A DNA stretch of 44,051 bases from Candidatus Competibacteraceae bacterium (GCA_024641125.1 JAHEDQ010000010.1:1-44051), one strand, 5' to 3'. Positions 15,541-24,652 are shown, numbered from the stretch's first letter. Translations and numbers: made by a program. Notes: generated from the letters alone by a model not told the origin.

Positions 15541-15690
15541 ATGGACTCGGTTTTGGTGTTTCTGATCGCGCTGCTTGCGGCTACCCTGCTCGCGTTCATG
15601 CTTGGCTGGATTCCCTATCCGTTCGGATGGTTGGTGATCACCCTGTTCCTGATCGCACGTATCCTGCACCTGAGGCAATCCCGCCGCTGA
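15541..15690 (+). CDS. 49-residue hydrophobic small protein
   Basis: The ATG at 15541 is preceded by an ideal site (TTGGAGGACG). The 49 codons encode two closely spaced membrane segments (SVLVFLIALLAATLLAFML and GWLVITLFLIARIL) joined by GWIPYPF and ending in a basic tail (HLRQSRR). This topology with a positive C-terminus is typical of small bacterial membrane proteins. No family was recognised. It is convergent with the ABC permease gene (46 bp between stops). The good ribosome site and balanced composition argue that it is real. Confidence 0.6.
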   Translation: MDSVLVFLIALLAATLLAFMLGWIPYPFGWLVITLFLIARILHLRQSRR

Positions 15691-15736
15691 AAAATCATCA
15701 CGGAACAGCATTCAGCCCTTGAAGATTTTGCTTGCT

Positions 15737-18247
15737 TTACGCGCCACGCCTGAGCAGATCCGCCGGCGACGCCGCCAAGGTACGCGCCAACCACCAGGCG
15801 CCGGCAAGCAGGCAGGTCACACTGGCTGCTGTCGCCACCACCAGGCCGACAACCCAAACGCCCTCGGTCGGCAGTTCGATCCAAAAGACCAGAATCGCCC
15901 AGGCAATCAGGCTGCCAACCAGGGTGGCAAAAACCGACAACACACCTGCGAGCAGAGCATACTCGTACAACACGCTTCGCAGGACGTCGCTCATACGTGT
16001 GCCCACCGCGTGCAGCACCGATGCCTCGTACACCTGCCGTTGCCGGTTGACCGCTACCACACTCGCCATCACCAGCACACTGGCGGCGAGGCTCACCGCC
16101 GCAATCAAGGCCACCGCCAGGCTGGCCGCAGACAGTATGGAGCGCGCCGTTTCCAGCACCTTTGCCGTGCGCAGAGTGACCACGCTGGGAAACGCCTCGC
16201 CCAGGGTCCGCATGGCGGAGATCTCAGCGCCGTCGCGCAGAAACGCACTGCCGATGTAACGGGTGATAAAAGGGGTTAAGGTACCGTCGCTGAAAACGGC
16301 CTCGAGCCAAAAGCGGGTCTCGAAGCGGGCCTGACCGTAAATCGCAACCAGTTCGGCGTCGACCGTCTGCCCGAGAATGGTAAAACGCAGACGGTCGCCA
16401 ACAACCAGACCGAGCTGATCTGCTTCACGGTCCTCCATCGCCACCAAAGGCGGTCCCCTGTACCCGTCCGGCCACCATGCACCGCGTTCAACCCGGGTGT
16501 TGTCTATGCCTTTGAATCGATGGCTCAGCTTGTGTTCATCATTCGCTTCCAGGGCACGATCGGGATCGTCGCTGTTTGCCAATTGCTGGCCATTGACCGA
16601 GGAAAGCCGGCCCAGCACCAGGGGTGCAACTACCAGATCCTGAAAACCCTCCAGCCCCTGCACGCGCCGGGTGAAATCGTCCACAGCTGCCGCCGGAATG
16701 TCATAGAAGACGAGCGCCGGCGTGCGCTCCGGCACGGTCTCGTTCAACGAGTGCAGCGTGGCCGCGATCACCAGGGCGGCGGCCACCAGCAGCGTTAGCG
16801 CCATCCCCAGGGACAACAGCATGGGACGCAAGGCATTTCCCGGCCGGTAGAGGTTCGCCAGTGCGGCGCGCCAGGCAAAGCGACCGTCCAACCAACGGCG
16901 TTGACCAAGATTCCGGGCCGCGGTCCGAACCAGTACCACGACGCCGTCGAGAAAAAGGAAAAGGGCGGCAATACAGCCGACAAAGGCCAGTCCGATAAGG
17001 GGTTCCGGCACAATGGCAAACAGCAGACCCAAGCCGACTGCCAACATAACCGCGGTAGCAATGCGATAAACCCGTGGGGTTTGACCGACCTGCTGGTTGT
17101 CGCCCCGGAGCAGGCGCAGTGGCGGCATGTCGAGGGTTCGCCCGAGGATGGGCAAGGCGAACGCCAGAGCGTTTACTACGCCGAACGCAATGGCCAGCAG
17201 GGTTGAGGAAATCAGAGCGCCGGACCCCGCTGAAATCGGCAGCCGATCAGCCAATGCCTGAGCCCCAAACCAGGCCACGACTGCGCCGCAGACGGCGCCG
17301 GCGGCACTGGCCATGGCAGCCAGAACGACAATCTGACCCACGTACACCCCGGCAACCTGGGCCGACCTGGCACCTAAAGACTGAAGGGTGGCGAGCGTAC
17401 GCAGTTTGGACTGCAAATAAGCGCCAACGCTATTGGCGACCCCCATGCCCCCAATCAGCAGTGTGCTGAAACCGATCAGAAGCAGCACGGACGCGACCTG
17501 GTTGAGACGATCACCCAACAGTTCGCCGCGCTCTGCGACGGTTTGCACCTCCCAATCCGCATCGGGGAATGCCGCGCGCAAATCCCTGCGCCAGCGGTCT
17601 GGATCGTCATCGGTGCGCACCCGGTAGCGGTAGTCTATAAGGCTGCCCGGTTGCATCAGACCGGTCGCCTCCAGAGCGCGCCGATGGATGATCAGGGGTG
17701 GGCCACGCCAGTCTGCCCGCAAGCTGCGATCGGGTTGTTCCTGAATCAGCGCCCGCAGTTCCAGTTCCAGCGCTCCGACGCGTACGCGTTGACCGACGAC
17801 CAAACCCAACTGCTCCGCCAGCAGCGGATCGAAAGCGGCGCCCCAGACGCCCTCCGCCGACCGCCCGACGGCGACGGTCAGGGGCTGCGACGGCGTGAGC
17901 GATACCTGCCCATACAGCGGGTAGTTCTGATCGACACTTTGCAACTCGACCACGGCAAATTCACCGGAGGGGGCAGCGAGCATGGTCCGCAACTCAAGCA
18001 ATCTGGAAACCGTGCCGCGGCTGTTCAGCCAGTCGAGCTGACGGTCGCTGATCGGCGTGCGGTCGCGCAGTTCCAGATCGCCACCGAAGAGATTGCGCTG
18101 CTGGCCCTCCAAACCACCGCGGATCTGTTGCAACAGACCGCCACAGGCAGCAATCAACGCGATGCCGAGGAATAGACAGGCGCAAAACACCCACAGAGAA
18201 CGTGCCGCGCTGCTGCCGCGCAGATCGCGCAGCAGATATCTGAACAT
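15737..18247 (-). CDS. ybbP: ABC transporter permease, FtsX/YbbP family
   Basis: This 836-residue permease has the YbbP architecture: an N-terminal helix (RSLWVFCACLFLGIALIAAC), a long periplasmic MacB-type domain beginning LFGGDLELRD, two helices, a second permease block with another periplasmic domain (VAMEDREADQLGLVVGDRLRF), and final helices ending SPADLLRRG. FtsX-type blocks (TLATLQSLGARSAQVAGVY and YEASVLHAVGTRMSDVLRS) occur before the helix pairs. The gene lies 20 bp downstream of the ATPase. YbbAP-like systems are linked to membrane-lipid or hydrophobic-compound export, but the cargo is uncertain. No tesA thioesterase, the usual divergent neighbour, is present here. Confidence 0.86.
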   Translation of the reverse strand: MFRYLLRDLRGSSAARSLWVFCACLFLGIALIAACGGLLQQIRGGLEGQQRNLFGGDLELRDRTPISDRQLDWLNSRGTVSRLLELRTMLAAPSGEFAVVELQSVDQNYPLYGQVSLTPSQPLTVAVGRSAEGVWGAAFDPLLAEQLGLVVGQRVRVGALELELRALIQEQPDRSLRADWRGPPLIIHRRALEATGLMQPGSLIDYRYRVRTDDDPDRWRRDLRAAFPDADWEVQTVAERGELLGDRLNQVASVLLLIGFSTLLIGGMGVANSVGAYLQSKLRTLATLQSLGARSAQVAGVYVGQIVVLAAMASAAGAVCGAVVAWFGAQALADRLPISAGSGALISSTLLAIAFGVVNALAFALPILGRTLDMPPLRLLRGDNQQVGQTPRVYRIATAVMLAVGLGLLFAIVPEPLIGLAFVGCIAALFLFLDGVVVLVRTAARNLGQRRWLDGRFAWRAALANLYRPGNALRPMLLSLGMALTLLVAAALVIAATLHSLNETVPERTPALVFYDIPAAAVDDFTRRVQGLEGFQDLVVAPLVLGRLSSVNGQQLANSDDPDRALEANDEHKLSHRFKGIDNTRVERGAWWPDGYRGPPLVAMEDREADQLGLVVGDRLRFTILGQTVDAELVAIYGQARFETRFWLEAVFSDGTLTPFITRYIGSAFLRDGAEISAMRTLGEAFPSVVTLRTAKVLETARSILSAASLAVALIAAVSLAASVLVMASVVAVNRQRQVYEASVLHAVGTRMSDVLRSVLYEYALLAGVLSVFATLVGSLIAWAILVFWIELPTEGVWVVGLVVATAASVTCLLAGAWWLARTLAASPADLLRRGA

Positions 18248-18267
18248 GGCCCGACCTGCCGCGATGT

Positions 18268-18960
18268 TCAGGGGTTCAAAGCCTCGGAGCTGGGCGCCGC
18301 TGTGTCGTGCAAACGCCCCTCTTGAAGGCGCAGCGTGCGATCACAGCGCATCGCAACCGCCGGGTCGTGGGTCACCAGCAGCAGAGTGGCGCCCGATTCC
18401 TTTTTCAGATCGAACAACAGCTCCATAATAGATTGCCCCGTCGCCTCATCGAGATTGCCGGTAGGTTCATCGGCGAAGATGATCCCTGGGCGATGCACCA
18501 GCGCCCGCGCGATGGCGACCCGCTGCTGTTCGCCCCCGGAGAGTTGGGCCGGGTAGTGCGCCCGCCGTTCAGACAGTCCCACCCGGCTCAGCATCTCGTC
18601 GGCCCGGGCACTGCTGTCTGCGGTGCCGCCAATATCAAGCGGTAGCGCCACATTCTCGCGGGCCGAAAGACTCGGAATCAAATGAAACGACTGAAACACG
18701 ATCCCGATCTCTTTGCGGCGAAGGTCGGCGCGCTGGTCCCGGTCCATCGATTCTAGCGCATTGCCGTTGATCCGGACGCTGCCGGATTGCGCCTGTTCAA
18801 GCCCGGTCATCAGCAGCAGGAGTGTTGTCTTGCCGGACCCTGACGGACCCACGATCGCAACGCGCTCCTGTGCCGCAACACTGCAGTTCAAATCCCGCAG
18901 CACCGTGATGACGGTACCCGCCATCGAGTAACGCATGGTGATGTTGTTCAGTTCGATCAT
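18268..18960 (-). CDS. ybbA: ABC transporter ATP-binding protein, LolD/YbbA type
   Basis: This 230-residue ATPase carries Walker A GPSGSGKTT, Q-loop IGIVFQSFHLIPSLSARENV, signature LSGGEQQRVAIARAL, Walker B GIIFADEPTGNLD, and H-loop LLVTHD. The ADEPTGNLD and FQSFHLIP motifs are typical of the MacB/LolD/YbbA group that drives FtsX-type permeases, matching the next gene. It is the first gene of the pair. The region upstream contains a strong hairpin repeat (19011-19066) that could influence its promoter. Confidence 0.88.
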   Translation of the reverse strand: MIELNNITMRYSMAGTVITVLRDLNCSVAAQERVAIVGPSGSGKTTLLLLMTGLEQAQSGSVRINGNALESMDRDQRADLRRKEIGIVFQSFHLIPSLSARENVALPLDIGGTADSSARADEMLSRVGLSERRAHYPAQLSGGEQQRVAIARALVHRPGIIFADEPTGNLDEATGQSIMELLFDLKKESGATLLLVTHDPAVAMRCDRTLRLQEGRLHDTAAPSSEALNP

Positions 18961-19010
18961 GAGGCTTCGACTAATGAAACGGCGGATCGTGAATGAAAAC
19001 GCGGCATTTT

Positions 19011-19066
19011 GTGTGCTGTCCCGTAAGTTCGTTGCATTTCAGCAATGAACTTACGGGACAGCACAC
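19011..19066. repeat. Near-perfect 25-bp inverted repeat (family B hairpin)
   Basis: The left arm begins GTGTGCTGTCCCGTAAGTTC and the right arm is its complement with one mismatch over 25 bases, around a 6-base loop (ATTTCA). It is the most stable hairpin seen in the window. The left arm recurs alone at 15411 and more loosely at 5070 and 43564. It lies about 50 bp upstream of the ybbA start. No T tract follows, so it is not a standard terminator; a mobile palindromic unit is more likely. Confidence 0.8.
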
Positions 19067-19284
19067 TAGGTGCGTAGGAACAAATGCTGATCGGTGACAA
19101 TCGACGCCGACCTCTCAGGCTTGAAATGAATCCCGCCTGATACCTGGCACCAGACTGCACGGGTTCCCGATCCTGCTTATTGGTTCTCAGATCGAGCTCG
19201 TAGTTCCGTGCATACGATCAGATGCCGGATTGTCTTGCAATACTCAGTGTCGCTGTGGGCAAAGGTTTATGGTCCCAAACTTTT

Positions 19285-19394
19285 GAGGAAGATCTGACCA
19301 AAAGCTGGAATTGCGCCGGAGGCGTTGCCCACCCTCACATCTGCATCCCTGTGGAGGGAAATGCGATTTATATCAGTTGACCAGACTTTCCTTA
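19285..19394 (-). repeat. Repeat family C, copy 3 with inverted ends
   Basis: The left end reads GAGGAAGATCTGACCAA and the right end, on the other strand, AAGGAAAGTCTGGTCAA, giving an imperfect terminal inverted repeat of about 16 bases. The interior (CACATCTGCATCCCTGTGG and GGGAAATGCGATTTATATCA) matches copies at 12.1 and 13.7 kb in inverted orientation. This is the only copy lying fully outside genes. Confidence 0.6.
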
Positions 19395-19500
19395 ACGCTT
19401 TTTGGCTGAGCCAAATCCGAAGCCACGCCTCGATCGGCTACCTCAGCACGCTGGAGTTTGAAAGAAATAATGTTCCGCTGCCGAGCGCAGCTTAAGTCAG

Positions 19501-19705
19501 GTGTCCACTGAACCCCGGCAAGTCCACGCATGCCCGCAGCGTTTCAGAGCGCCCCGTACATGCCACTGCGGCGTTGCAGCTGTTTGAAAGAGCTTGCTGT
19601 GCCGTCACAACCGCGCCTTGCATTGGCGGATATGGGCGCGCCCGACGGGCAAGGCGATAGGCCCCCCGTCCACCGTCTTGAGCGCGGGGCGGGTTCAGCG
19701 GACAG
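19501..19705. repeat. 205-bp element with 15-bp inverted ends
   Basis: The ends are GTGTCCACTGAACCC and, on the other strand, CTGTCCGCTGAACCC (13 of 15 identical). The interior includes CGTTTCAGAGCGCCCC and CGCGCCTTGCATTGGCG, both shared with family B sequence at 43.6 kb (the latter inverted). It looks like a composite or nested non-autonomous element. No coding capacity was recognised. Confidence 0.45.
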
Positions 19706-19839
19706 CACCCGACAAGAAAAATCGCATCATAGTGATTAGGTTGGGTCGGTGATGGTCACGATTGAACGGTTACGCCTGGAACGTTCGGCACGATCGGTTC
19801 ATATTTCGCTCTGGTAGCCCTAGATGGAAGGAGCAACAC

Positions 19840-21234
19840 ATGAGCGTCTTCAAGCATGGCATTCTCTATGTGTGCATTATCTTCACGATCTGCTGTGCGA
19901 ACGCCATGGGTGCAACGCTCAGTCCGGAGCAGCCGTCGGAAGGCGGTAGAGTGCCTGCTGCACTGATCGAGAAGGTAGACACTGCAGTCAACGCAGACAG
20001 CGCGCGCCTGGAGAGAATTTTCAAGGATATCCATCAGAATCCTGAACTGGGATTCATGGAAACTCGAACAGCCGCGATTGTGGCCGAAGAACTCGAGGCC
20101 TTGGGGTTCGAGGTTACTACTGGTATCGGCAAGACCGGTGTTGTGGGCGTACTACGCAACGGCGATGGGCCGGTTGTCATGTACCGTGCAGACATGGACG
20201 CAAATGCCGTTGAAGAGGCAACCGGACTGCCCTACGCGAGCAAGGTGCGGGTGCAGCGTGCCGATGGCGAGGAGGTTCCGGTTGCGCACCTGTGTGGGCA
20301 TGATGCCCACGTTACCTGGCTGTTGGGTATCGCCAAGGCGATGGTGTCCTTGAGATCCGAATGGGAAGGCACCCTGGTCCTAGTGGGTCAGCCGGCGGAG
20401 GAACCTATTCTCGGCGCCAGCGCAATGGTGGCCGACGGGATGTACGAAAAAGGCACCCCCAAGCCCGATTATCTTATTGGCCTGCACACGTCCCCGTTCC
20501 CGACCGGGACCGTCTATTTCAAGCCGGGCGACTTTAACGCCGGCACTGACCAGCTGGACGTCACTTTCCATGGCATCGGCGGACATGGTTCCTCGCCGCA
20601 TCTCACCAAAGACCCTGTGCTGATGGCAGCCACGGCCATCGTGCAGTATCAGTTCATTGTAAGTCGGGCGATCGATCCCTTGAATGCTGCCGTCATTACC
20701 GTGGGTTCAGTGCAGGCTGGGGCGGACAATAACGTAATTCCCGCATCGTCTCAGTTGAAGATCAACCTCCGATGGTACGACGAAAAGGATCGTGAGCGTA
20801 TGCTGACCGGAATTGAGGGCATCAACCAGTCTATCTTCTCTGCGTACAATCTACCCGCCAGCCTCAAGCCCATCACAGTCATGAAGGGCAGCTCCACCGT
20901 ACTGTCCAACGACGCGGAGATGGCAAACACGATCCAGCCGACATTACGATCACTTCTTGGCGACGAATCCGTCATCATTGACGCGCCGCAACTAATGGGC
21001 TCGGAAGACTTTCATCATCTGGTGATCAACAACGAAAAGCACCGCTATCTGTATATGTATGTCGGCACCGCCAAACCGGAGGACTTTGAGAAGGCTCAGG
21101 CTGAAGGCAAGCAGGTGCCGTACGCCAACCACAACCCGGATTATCGGGTCGATCTAGACGCGATTCCGCTTGGCGCGAAGATAGGCACGGTAGCGGTGCT
21201 GGAATTCCTGGCTCAAGGCGTCAGCAACAAGTGA
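19840..21234 (+). CDS. Exported M20 family amidohydrolase/peptidase
   Basis: This 464-residue protein is a zinc-dependent amidohydrolase of the M20D type (hippurate hydrolase, N-acyl-amino-acid or IAA-conjugate hydrolase relatives). An N-terminal signal peptide (MSVFKHGILYVCIIFTICCANAMG) predicts a periplasmic or secreted location. Motifs: HQNPELGFMETRT, MYRADMDANAVEE, HLCGHDAHVTWLLG (metal), QPAEEPILGASAM, the dimerisation-domain GGHGSSPH, and GSEDFHH near the end. The ATG at 19840 follows AAGGAG. It stands alone between a repeat-rich region and a convergent gene. The substrate is unknown. Confidence 0.87.
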   Translation: MSVFKHGILYVCIIFTICCANAMGATLSPEQPSEGGRVPAALIEKVDTAVNADSARLERIFKDIHQNPELGFMETRTAAIVAEELEALGFEVTTGIGKTGVVGVLRNGDGPVVMYRADMDANAVEEATGLPYASKVRVQRADGEEVPVAHLCGHDAHVTWLLGIAKAMVSLRSEWEGTLVLVGQPAEEPILGASAMVADGMYEKGTPKPDYLIGLHTSPFPTGTVYFKPGDFNAGTDQLDVTFHGIGGHGSSPHLTKDPVLMAATAIVQYQFIVSRAIDPLNAAVITVGSVQAGADNNVIPASSQLKINLRWYDEKDRERMLTGIEGINQSIFSAYNLPASLKPITVMKGSSTVLSNDAEMANTIQPTLRSLLGDESVIIDAPQLMGSEDFHHLVINNEKHRYLYMYVGTAKPEDFEKAQAEGKQVPYANHNPDYRVDLDAIPLGAKIGTVAVLEFLAQGVSNK

Positions 21235-21373
21235 AGGGGCCTCATCAACCGGTTCGTGCAATACCGTTCGCTGCGAAAAAAGCCACTTTCTGTCCAGGCT
21301 CATTTCGGCGCTCCCAGGGAAGGTCTGATCCGCGACCCTCCTTTGCGTGAAGCATGCACGACATTCAGGCAAC

Positions 21374-22297
21374 TCACTCCGACGCAAAGCCGAGCTCCCC
21401 TAGCAGGGCCTCGATCCTCGACGCGATCGGCCCGTGTGACTCGCGCTCCTTTACCGAGAGCGGTTGCCTTCCCCGGCCAGGTTCAAAACCACGTGCACGC
21501 AGGGCAAGGCGGAAGCCCTCTGGAAAGTCAGCCCCGTTGAACAAAGCATCGAACACGCGGAGAACCGTGTACTGCTGCTGGCGCGCATCGTCGAGCCTGC
21601 CGTCCATGACGCTATCGTAAAGAGTCCGGGTCAACTCGGGCGCGATCCCGCTCACCGCATTGGTGCCGCCATCCGCGCCCATCAGCAGCATTGGCATGAT
21701 GGCGGGATCCCAACCAGTCAGAAAACTGAAATCCGGACGCTGGGGCCTCACAGCATCGATCATGCGCATCATGTTGGGCAGGTCGCCGGAGGAGTCCTTG
21801 ATGGCGACAATCCGGGGACTCTCGTTCGCCAGCCGCGCCACGGTGGGCGCATCGATGGGCGAGGCGAACATGGGAATGTTGTAGAGGGTCACGTCCACCG
21901 GCGTGTTGTCGCCGATCTCCTTGAAGTAAGCGTAGACGCTTTCCGGGCCTAGCTTGTAGTAAAACGGCGAGACGATGGCGACGGCACGGACGCCGAGCCC
22001 GGCATAGTACTCACATGCCCGCAATGTCTCGCGCACATTGGCTTCGGCGGCACCTGCAAGGATCGGCACCCGCCCGGCCGTCTGATCGGCCATGATCTCC
22101 ACAATGCGCCTGCGTTCCTCGACGCTGAAGCGTGTGAACTCACCGGTGGACCCATTCGGATAAAGACCGTGGACGCCCTTAGCGATCAACCAATCCGTGT
22201 AGCGGCGCAGCTCGGCTTCGTCGATTGCCCCCGCCGCATCCAGAGGGACGAGGTTCGGCGTGTAAATGCCTTTAAAGCGCACGGCGTCGTCGATCAT
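21374..22297 (-). CDS. DapA/NanA-family (dihydrodipicolinate synthase fold) lyase
   Basis: This 307-residue class I aldolase has an N-terminal YTPNLVPLD, the substrate-binding GSTGEF, Tyr139 in LYNIP, and Schiff-base Lys167 in AIKDSSGD. These are complete catalytic features. The length matches the family. The position away from lysine genes and beside sugar-acid and hydroxy-acid enzymes suggests a catabolic aldolase or keto-acid lyase rather than biosynthetic DapA. The ATG at 22297 follows AGGAAG; the open frame extends further upstream only by overlapping the next gene. It lies 133 bp downstream of the NmrA-type gene on the same strand. Confidence 0.83.
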   Translation of the reverse strand: MIDDAVRFKGIYTPNLVPLDAAGAIDEAELRRYTDWLIAKGVHGLYPNGSTGEFTRFSVEERRRIVEIMADQTAGRVPILAGAAEANVRETLRACEYYAGLGVRAVAIVSPFYYKLGPESVYAYFKEIGDNTPVDVTLYNIPMFASPIDAPTVARLANESPRIVAIKDSSGDLPNMMRMIDAVRPQRPDFSFLTGWDPAIMPMLLMGADGGTNAVSGIAPELTRTLYDSVMDGRLDDARQQQYTVLRVFDALFNGADFPEGFRLALRARGFEPGRGRQPLSVKERESHGPIASRIEALLGELGFASE

Positions 22298-22430
22298 CAC
22301 GGATTCTTCCTGGTTTGAGGAACGGTTTTCGGTTTCACCAGAAACATTAGCAGCGTGTAATGGTTGCGCACAGCCTGCATGCCCACTCTCAAGCCATGGC
22401 AAGCCTGAGACAACATCAGCCGATTCCTGT

Positions 22431-23309
22431 CTACGCCACCGCGGCTTTGTTTGCCGACAACCCGCCCCAGATGCCCGTGGCGGCGGACCGCCGCGCATAC
22501 TCGGCAAAATCCCTGGGCGCTCTGCCCAAGACGCGCTGTACCCCATCGCATGTTTGGGCATTGCGCCCATCGAGCACGGTGGCAAAGAGGTAGTCCAGCA
22601 ACCATGCCAAATCGTCCGGCGCACCGGACTCGGCCACGCCGGCGAGGAACGCCTCCTGCGGTATCTGTACATACTGGATCTCGCGGCCTGCGGCAGTTGA
22701 GATCTCACAGACCGCTTCGGCGAAAGTGAGGCAGCGCGGGCCGGTTACCTCATACACCTGACCGTGGTGACCCTCTTCGGTCAAAGCGGCGACCGCGACA
22801 TCGGCGATGTCATCGGCATCGACGAATGGCTCTTTCACGTCTCCCGCCGGGAGTGTGACCGCACCGCCCAATACCATGTCCAGAAAAGCGCCCTCAGAGA
22901 AATTCTGGCTGAACCAGCTGGCGCGAACGACAGTCCACTCGACGCCAGCTGACTGGACGATGCGCTCACAATGCTGAGCCTCGTCCTCACCACGACCCGA
23001 CAACAGGACCAGACGCTCTACGCCCTGCTCCACCGCTCGCTCAACGAAAGCTCGGACGGTGTCAGTGGCGCCCGGGATCGCAAGGTCCGGCGCGTAGCTG
23101 ATATAGGCGGCTACGGCGCCGTCCAGGACGGCGTTCCAGCCACGCCGGTCGGTCCAGTCGAATGCTGGATGGCCTGCACGAGAAGCGGCACGTGTGGCAA
23201 CGCCACGGCCAGCCAGCCGCTCCACAACACGATGCCCGATTTTGCCAGTTCCGCCCAGGACAAGGGTGAGTCCCGGGTGCCCGGCCGTGTTTATCGTTTG
23301 ATCCTGCAT
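22431..23309 (-). CDS. NmrA-like NAD(P)-binding oxidoreductase
   Basis: This 292-residue atypical short-chain dehydrogenase has a Rossmann motif [17 protein letters not shown]. The middle ([20 protein letters not shown] and [13 protein letters not shown]) and the [17 protein letters not shown] block are typical of NmrA/azoreductase-like proteins, which bind NAD(P) and act as reductases or redox sensors. The C-terminal part ([19 protein letters not shown]) fits. It is divergent from a TetR gene, with a perfect palindrome in the shared promoter, so it is probably the repressed target. Confidence 0.85.
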   Translation of the reverse strand: MQDQTINTAGHPGLTLVLGGTGKIGHRVVERLAGRGVATRAASRAGHPAFDWTDRRGWNAVLDGAVAAYISYAPDLAIPGATDTVRAFVERAVEQGVERLVLLSGRGEDEAQHCERIVQSAGVEWTVVRASWFSQNFSEGAFLDMVLGGAVTLPAGDVKEPFVDADDIADVAVAALTEEGHHGQVYEVTGPRCLTFAEAVCEISTAAGREIQYVQIPQEAFLAGVAESGAPDDLAWLLDYLFATVLDGRNAQTCDGVQRVLGRAPRDFAEYARRSAATGIWGGLSANKAAVA

Positions 23310-23329
23310 GACGTACTCCAGTAGGTGAC

Positions 23330-23359
23330 TTTACACAGTGTCAATTGACACTGTGTAAA
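23330..23359. promoter_or_regulatory. Perfect 30-bp palindromic operator for the adjacent TetR
   Basis: The half-site TTTACACAGTGTCAA is followed immediately by its exact complement, giving 15+15 perfectly matched bases with no spacer. It lies 20 bp upstream of the NmrA-type start and 18 bp upstream of the TetR start, in the divergent promoter. This is the layout expected when a TetR repressor controls both itself and the neighbour. Confidence 0.85.
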
Positions 23360-23377
23360 CCTTGGAGGAGACTTGAC

Positions 23378-23989
23378 ATGATGTCAAGCCCGGTTGTTCA
23401 AACCCGCACACGAATACTGCGTGAGACCGTCCGCGTCCTTGAACAGCACGGGGGGCGTGGAGTCCGTATGGGGGATGTTGCAACAGCGGCAGGGATCTCA
23501 CGCCAGGCGGTTTACCTGCATTTCCCCTCCCGCACCGAATTGCTGGTGGCCGCCACCCGTTATCTCGATGAGGTTCTGGACGTGGACGGCCGCCTCGCCC
23601 CGTCCCGCGCAGCCAAGACGGGGGTCGAACGCCTGGCCCTATATATCGAGTGTTGGGGCAACTACATCCCAGACATCTACGGAGTTGCCAAGGCCCTGCT
23701 TCTGGCACAGGAAAAAGACGAAGCGGCAGCAGCGGCTTGGAACGATCGCATGTTGGCCATGAAAGACGGTTGCAGGGCCGCCATCGCGGCACTGGACCGG
23801 GACCGGACCCTTGCCCCGGAATGGAAACCGAAGGACGCAACGGACGCACTTTGGACCCTGCTCGCCGTACAGAATTGGGAGAATCTCACTCAAACCTGCG
23901 GCTGGTCGACCCAAAAATACGTGAAGGGAATGAACGCACTCGCGAAGCGGGCATTCGTGGCCACCCGCTGCCAGGACGAAAACGAGTGA
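23378..23989 (+). CDS. TetR family repressor
   Basis: This 203-residue regulator has the N-terminal HTH RMGDVATAAGISRQAVYLHFPSRTELLVAA. An all-helical ligand domain follows (LYIECWGNYIPDIYG, WTLLAVQNWENLTQTCGW). The ATG at 23378 follows GGAGGAG. Its stop overlaps the GTG start of the aldolase gene (GTGA), so regulator and aldolase are one transcript. It probably binds the 30-bp palindrome just upstream and thereby controls the NmrA-type gene as well as itself and dgoA. The ligand is unknown; a sugar acid or its keto derivative is one possibility given the aldolase. Confidence 0.87.
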   Translation: MMSSPVVQTRTRILRETVRVLEQHGGRGVRMGDVATAAGISRQAVYLHFPSRTELLVAATRYLDEVLDVDGRLAPSRAAKTGVERLALYIECWGNYIPDIYGVAKALLLAQEKDEAAAAAWNDRMLAMKDGCRAAIAALDRDRTLAPEWKPKDATDALWTLLAVQNWENLTQTCGWSTQKYVKGMNALAKRAFVATRCQDENE

Positions 23990-24621
23990 CACCCGACGAC
24001 ATCTGGTACTCCATTGAGCATAAACTGATCGGCATACTGCGCGGGATTACCCCGCCCGAGACAGAGGATATCGTCGTCGCGCTGCTCGACGCCGGGAACC
24101 GGGCGATTGAGATTCCCTTGCATTCACCAGACCCGTTCACGTCTATCGAGATCGCAGTGGATGTCGCAGGACGCCATACCTCGGATGCCTGCCTGATCGG
24201 GGCTGGGACTGCTTTGTCGGTTGATGACGTGGAAAACGTCCACGCCGCAGGCGGCAATCTAATCGTGTCGCCCAACATCAACCCGGATGTGGTGCGTGCC
24301 ACAAGGCTTCATGAGATGGTGAGCTTTCCGGGTGAATTCACGGCCACGGAAGCCCATCTGGCCGTCCGGTTATGCACAACGGGTTTAAAATTCTTTCCCG
24401 CGTCGTTGATTGGGCCGTCCGGAATCAAGGCCGTTCTGGCGACCCTTACGGAGCAAACTCAGATATGCGCGGTTGGTGGAATCGGTCCTGACGATTTCGA
24501 AAAATACCTCAGTGCCGGCGTGCACGGGTTCGGCTTGGGTTCCGATCTGTACCGGCCTAAGTCGAGCGCCGAGAAGGCATTCAAGACGGCGGTTCTTGCG
24601 ATGAATGCGATGCGCCGATGA
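23986..24621 (+). CDS. dgoA: 2-dehydro-3-deoxy-6-phosphogalactonate aldolase (KDPGal aldolase)
   Basis: This 211-residue class I aldolase cleaves KDPGal (or KDPG) to pyruvate and glyceraldehyde 3-phosphate. The N-terminus LIGILRGITPPE and IEIPLHSPDPFTSI closely follow E. coli DgoA. GAGTALSVDDVENVHAAGGNLIVSPNI is the central block, LKFFPAS carries the Schiff-base Lys135, and GLGSDLY ends the phosphate site. The start is GTG overlapping the tetR stop. ILRGITP, IEIPL and SDLY favour DgoA over Eda. No galactonate dehydratase or kinase is in the window, so the pathway must be completed elsewhere. Confidence 0.85.
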   Translation: MTPDDIWYSIEHKLIGILRGITPPETEDIVVALLDAGNRAIEIPLHSPDPFTSIEIAVDVAGRHTSDACLIGAGTALSVDDVENVHAAGGNLIVSPNINPDVVRATRLHEMVSFPGEFTATEAHLAVRLCTTGLKFFPASLIGPSGIKAVLATLTEQTQICAVGGIGPDDFEKYLSAGVHGFGLGSDLYRPKSSAEKAFKTAVLAMNAMRR

Positions 24622-24652
24622 AGTGTGCGAGACTGCTTCTGTCTCTCGCTAA

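Larger units (their letters stand above)
19067..19839. other. Gene-free region (about 770 bp) composed largely of repeats
   Basis: No convincing gene was found on either strand. The region holds repeat C3 (19285-19394) and an element with inverted ends at 19501-19705. Between them are short unassigned stretches. The last 130 bp before the M20 gene must contain its promoter, which cannot be located with confidence. It appears to be a landing zone for small non-autonomous elements. Confidence 0.6.

Noticed and set aside
19011-19066. Calling the 25-bp hairpin a transcription terminator
   Set aside because: There is no T tract on either side, it lies upstream rather than downstream of ybbA, and its arm is repeated elsewhere.
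21300-21340. Fourth copy of repeat family C (GGGAAGGTCTGATCCGC)
   Set aside because: Only about 13 bases at one end match; the interior and other end do not align, so chance is not excluded.
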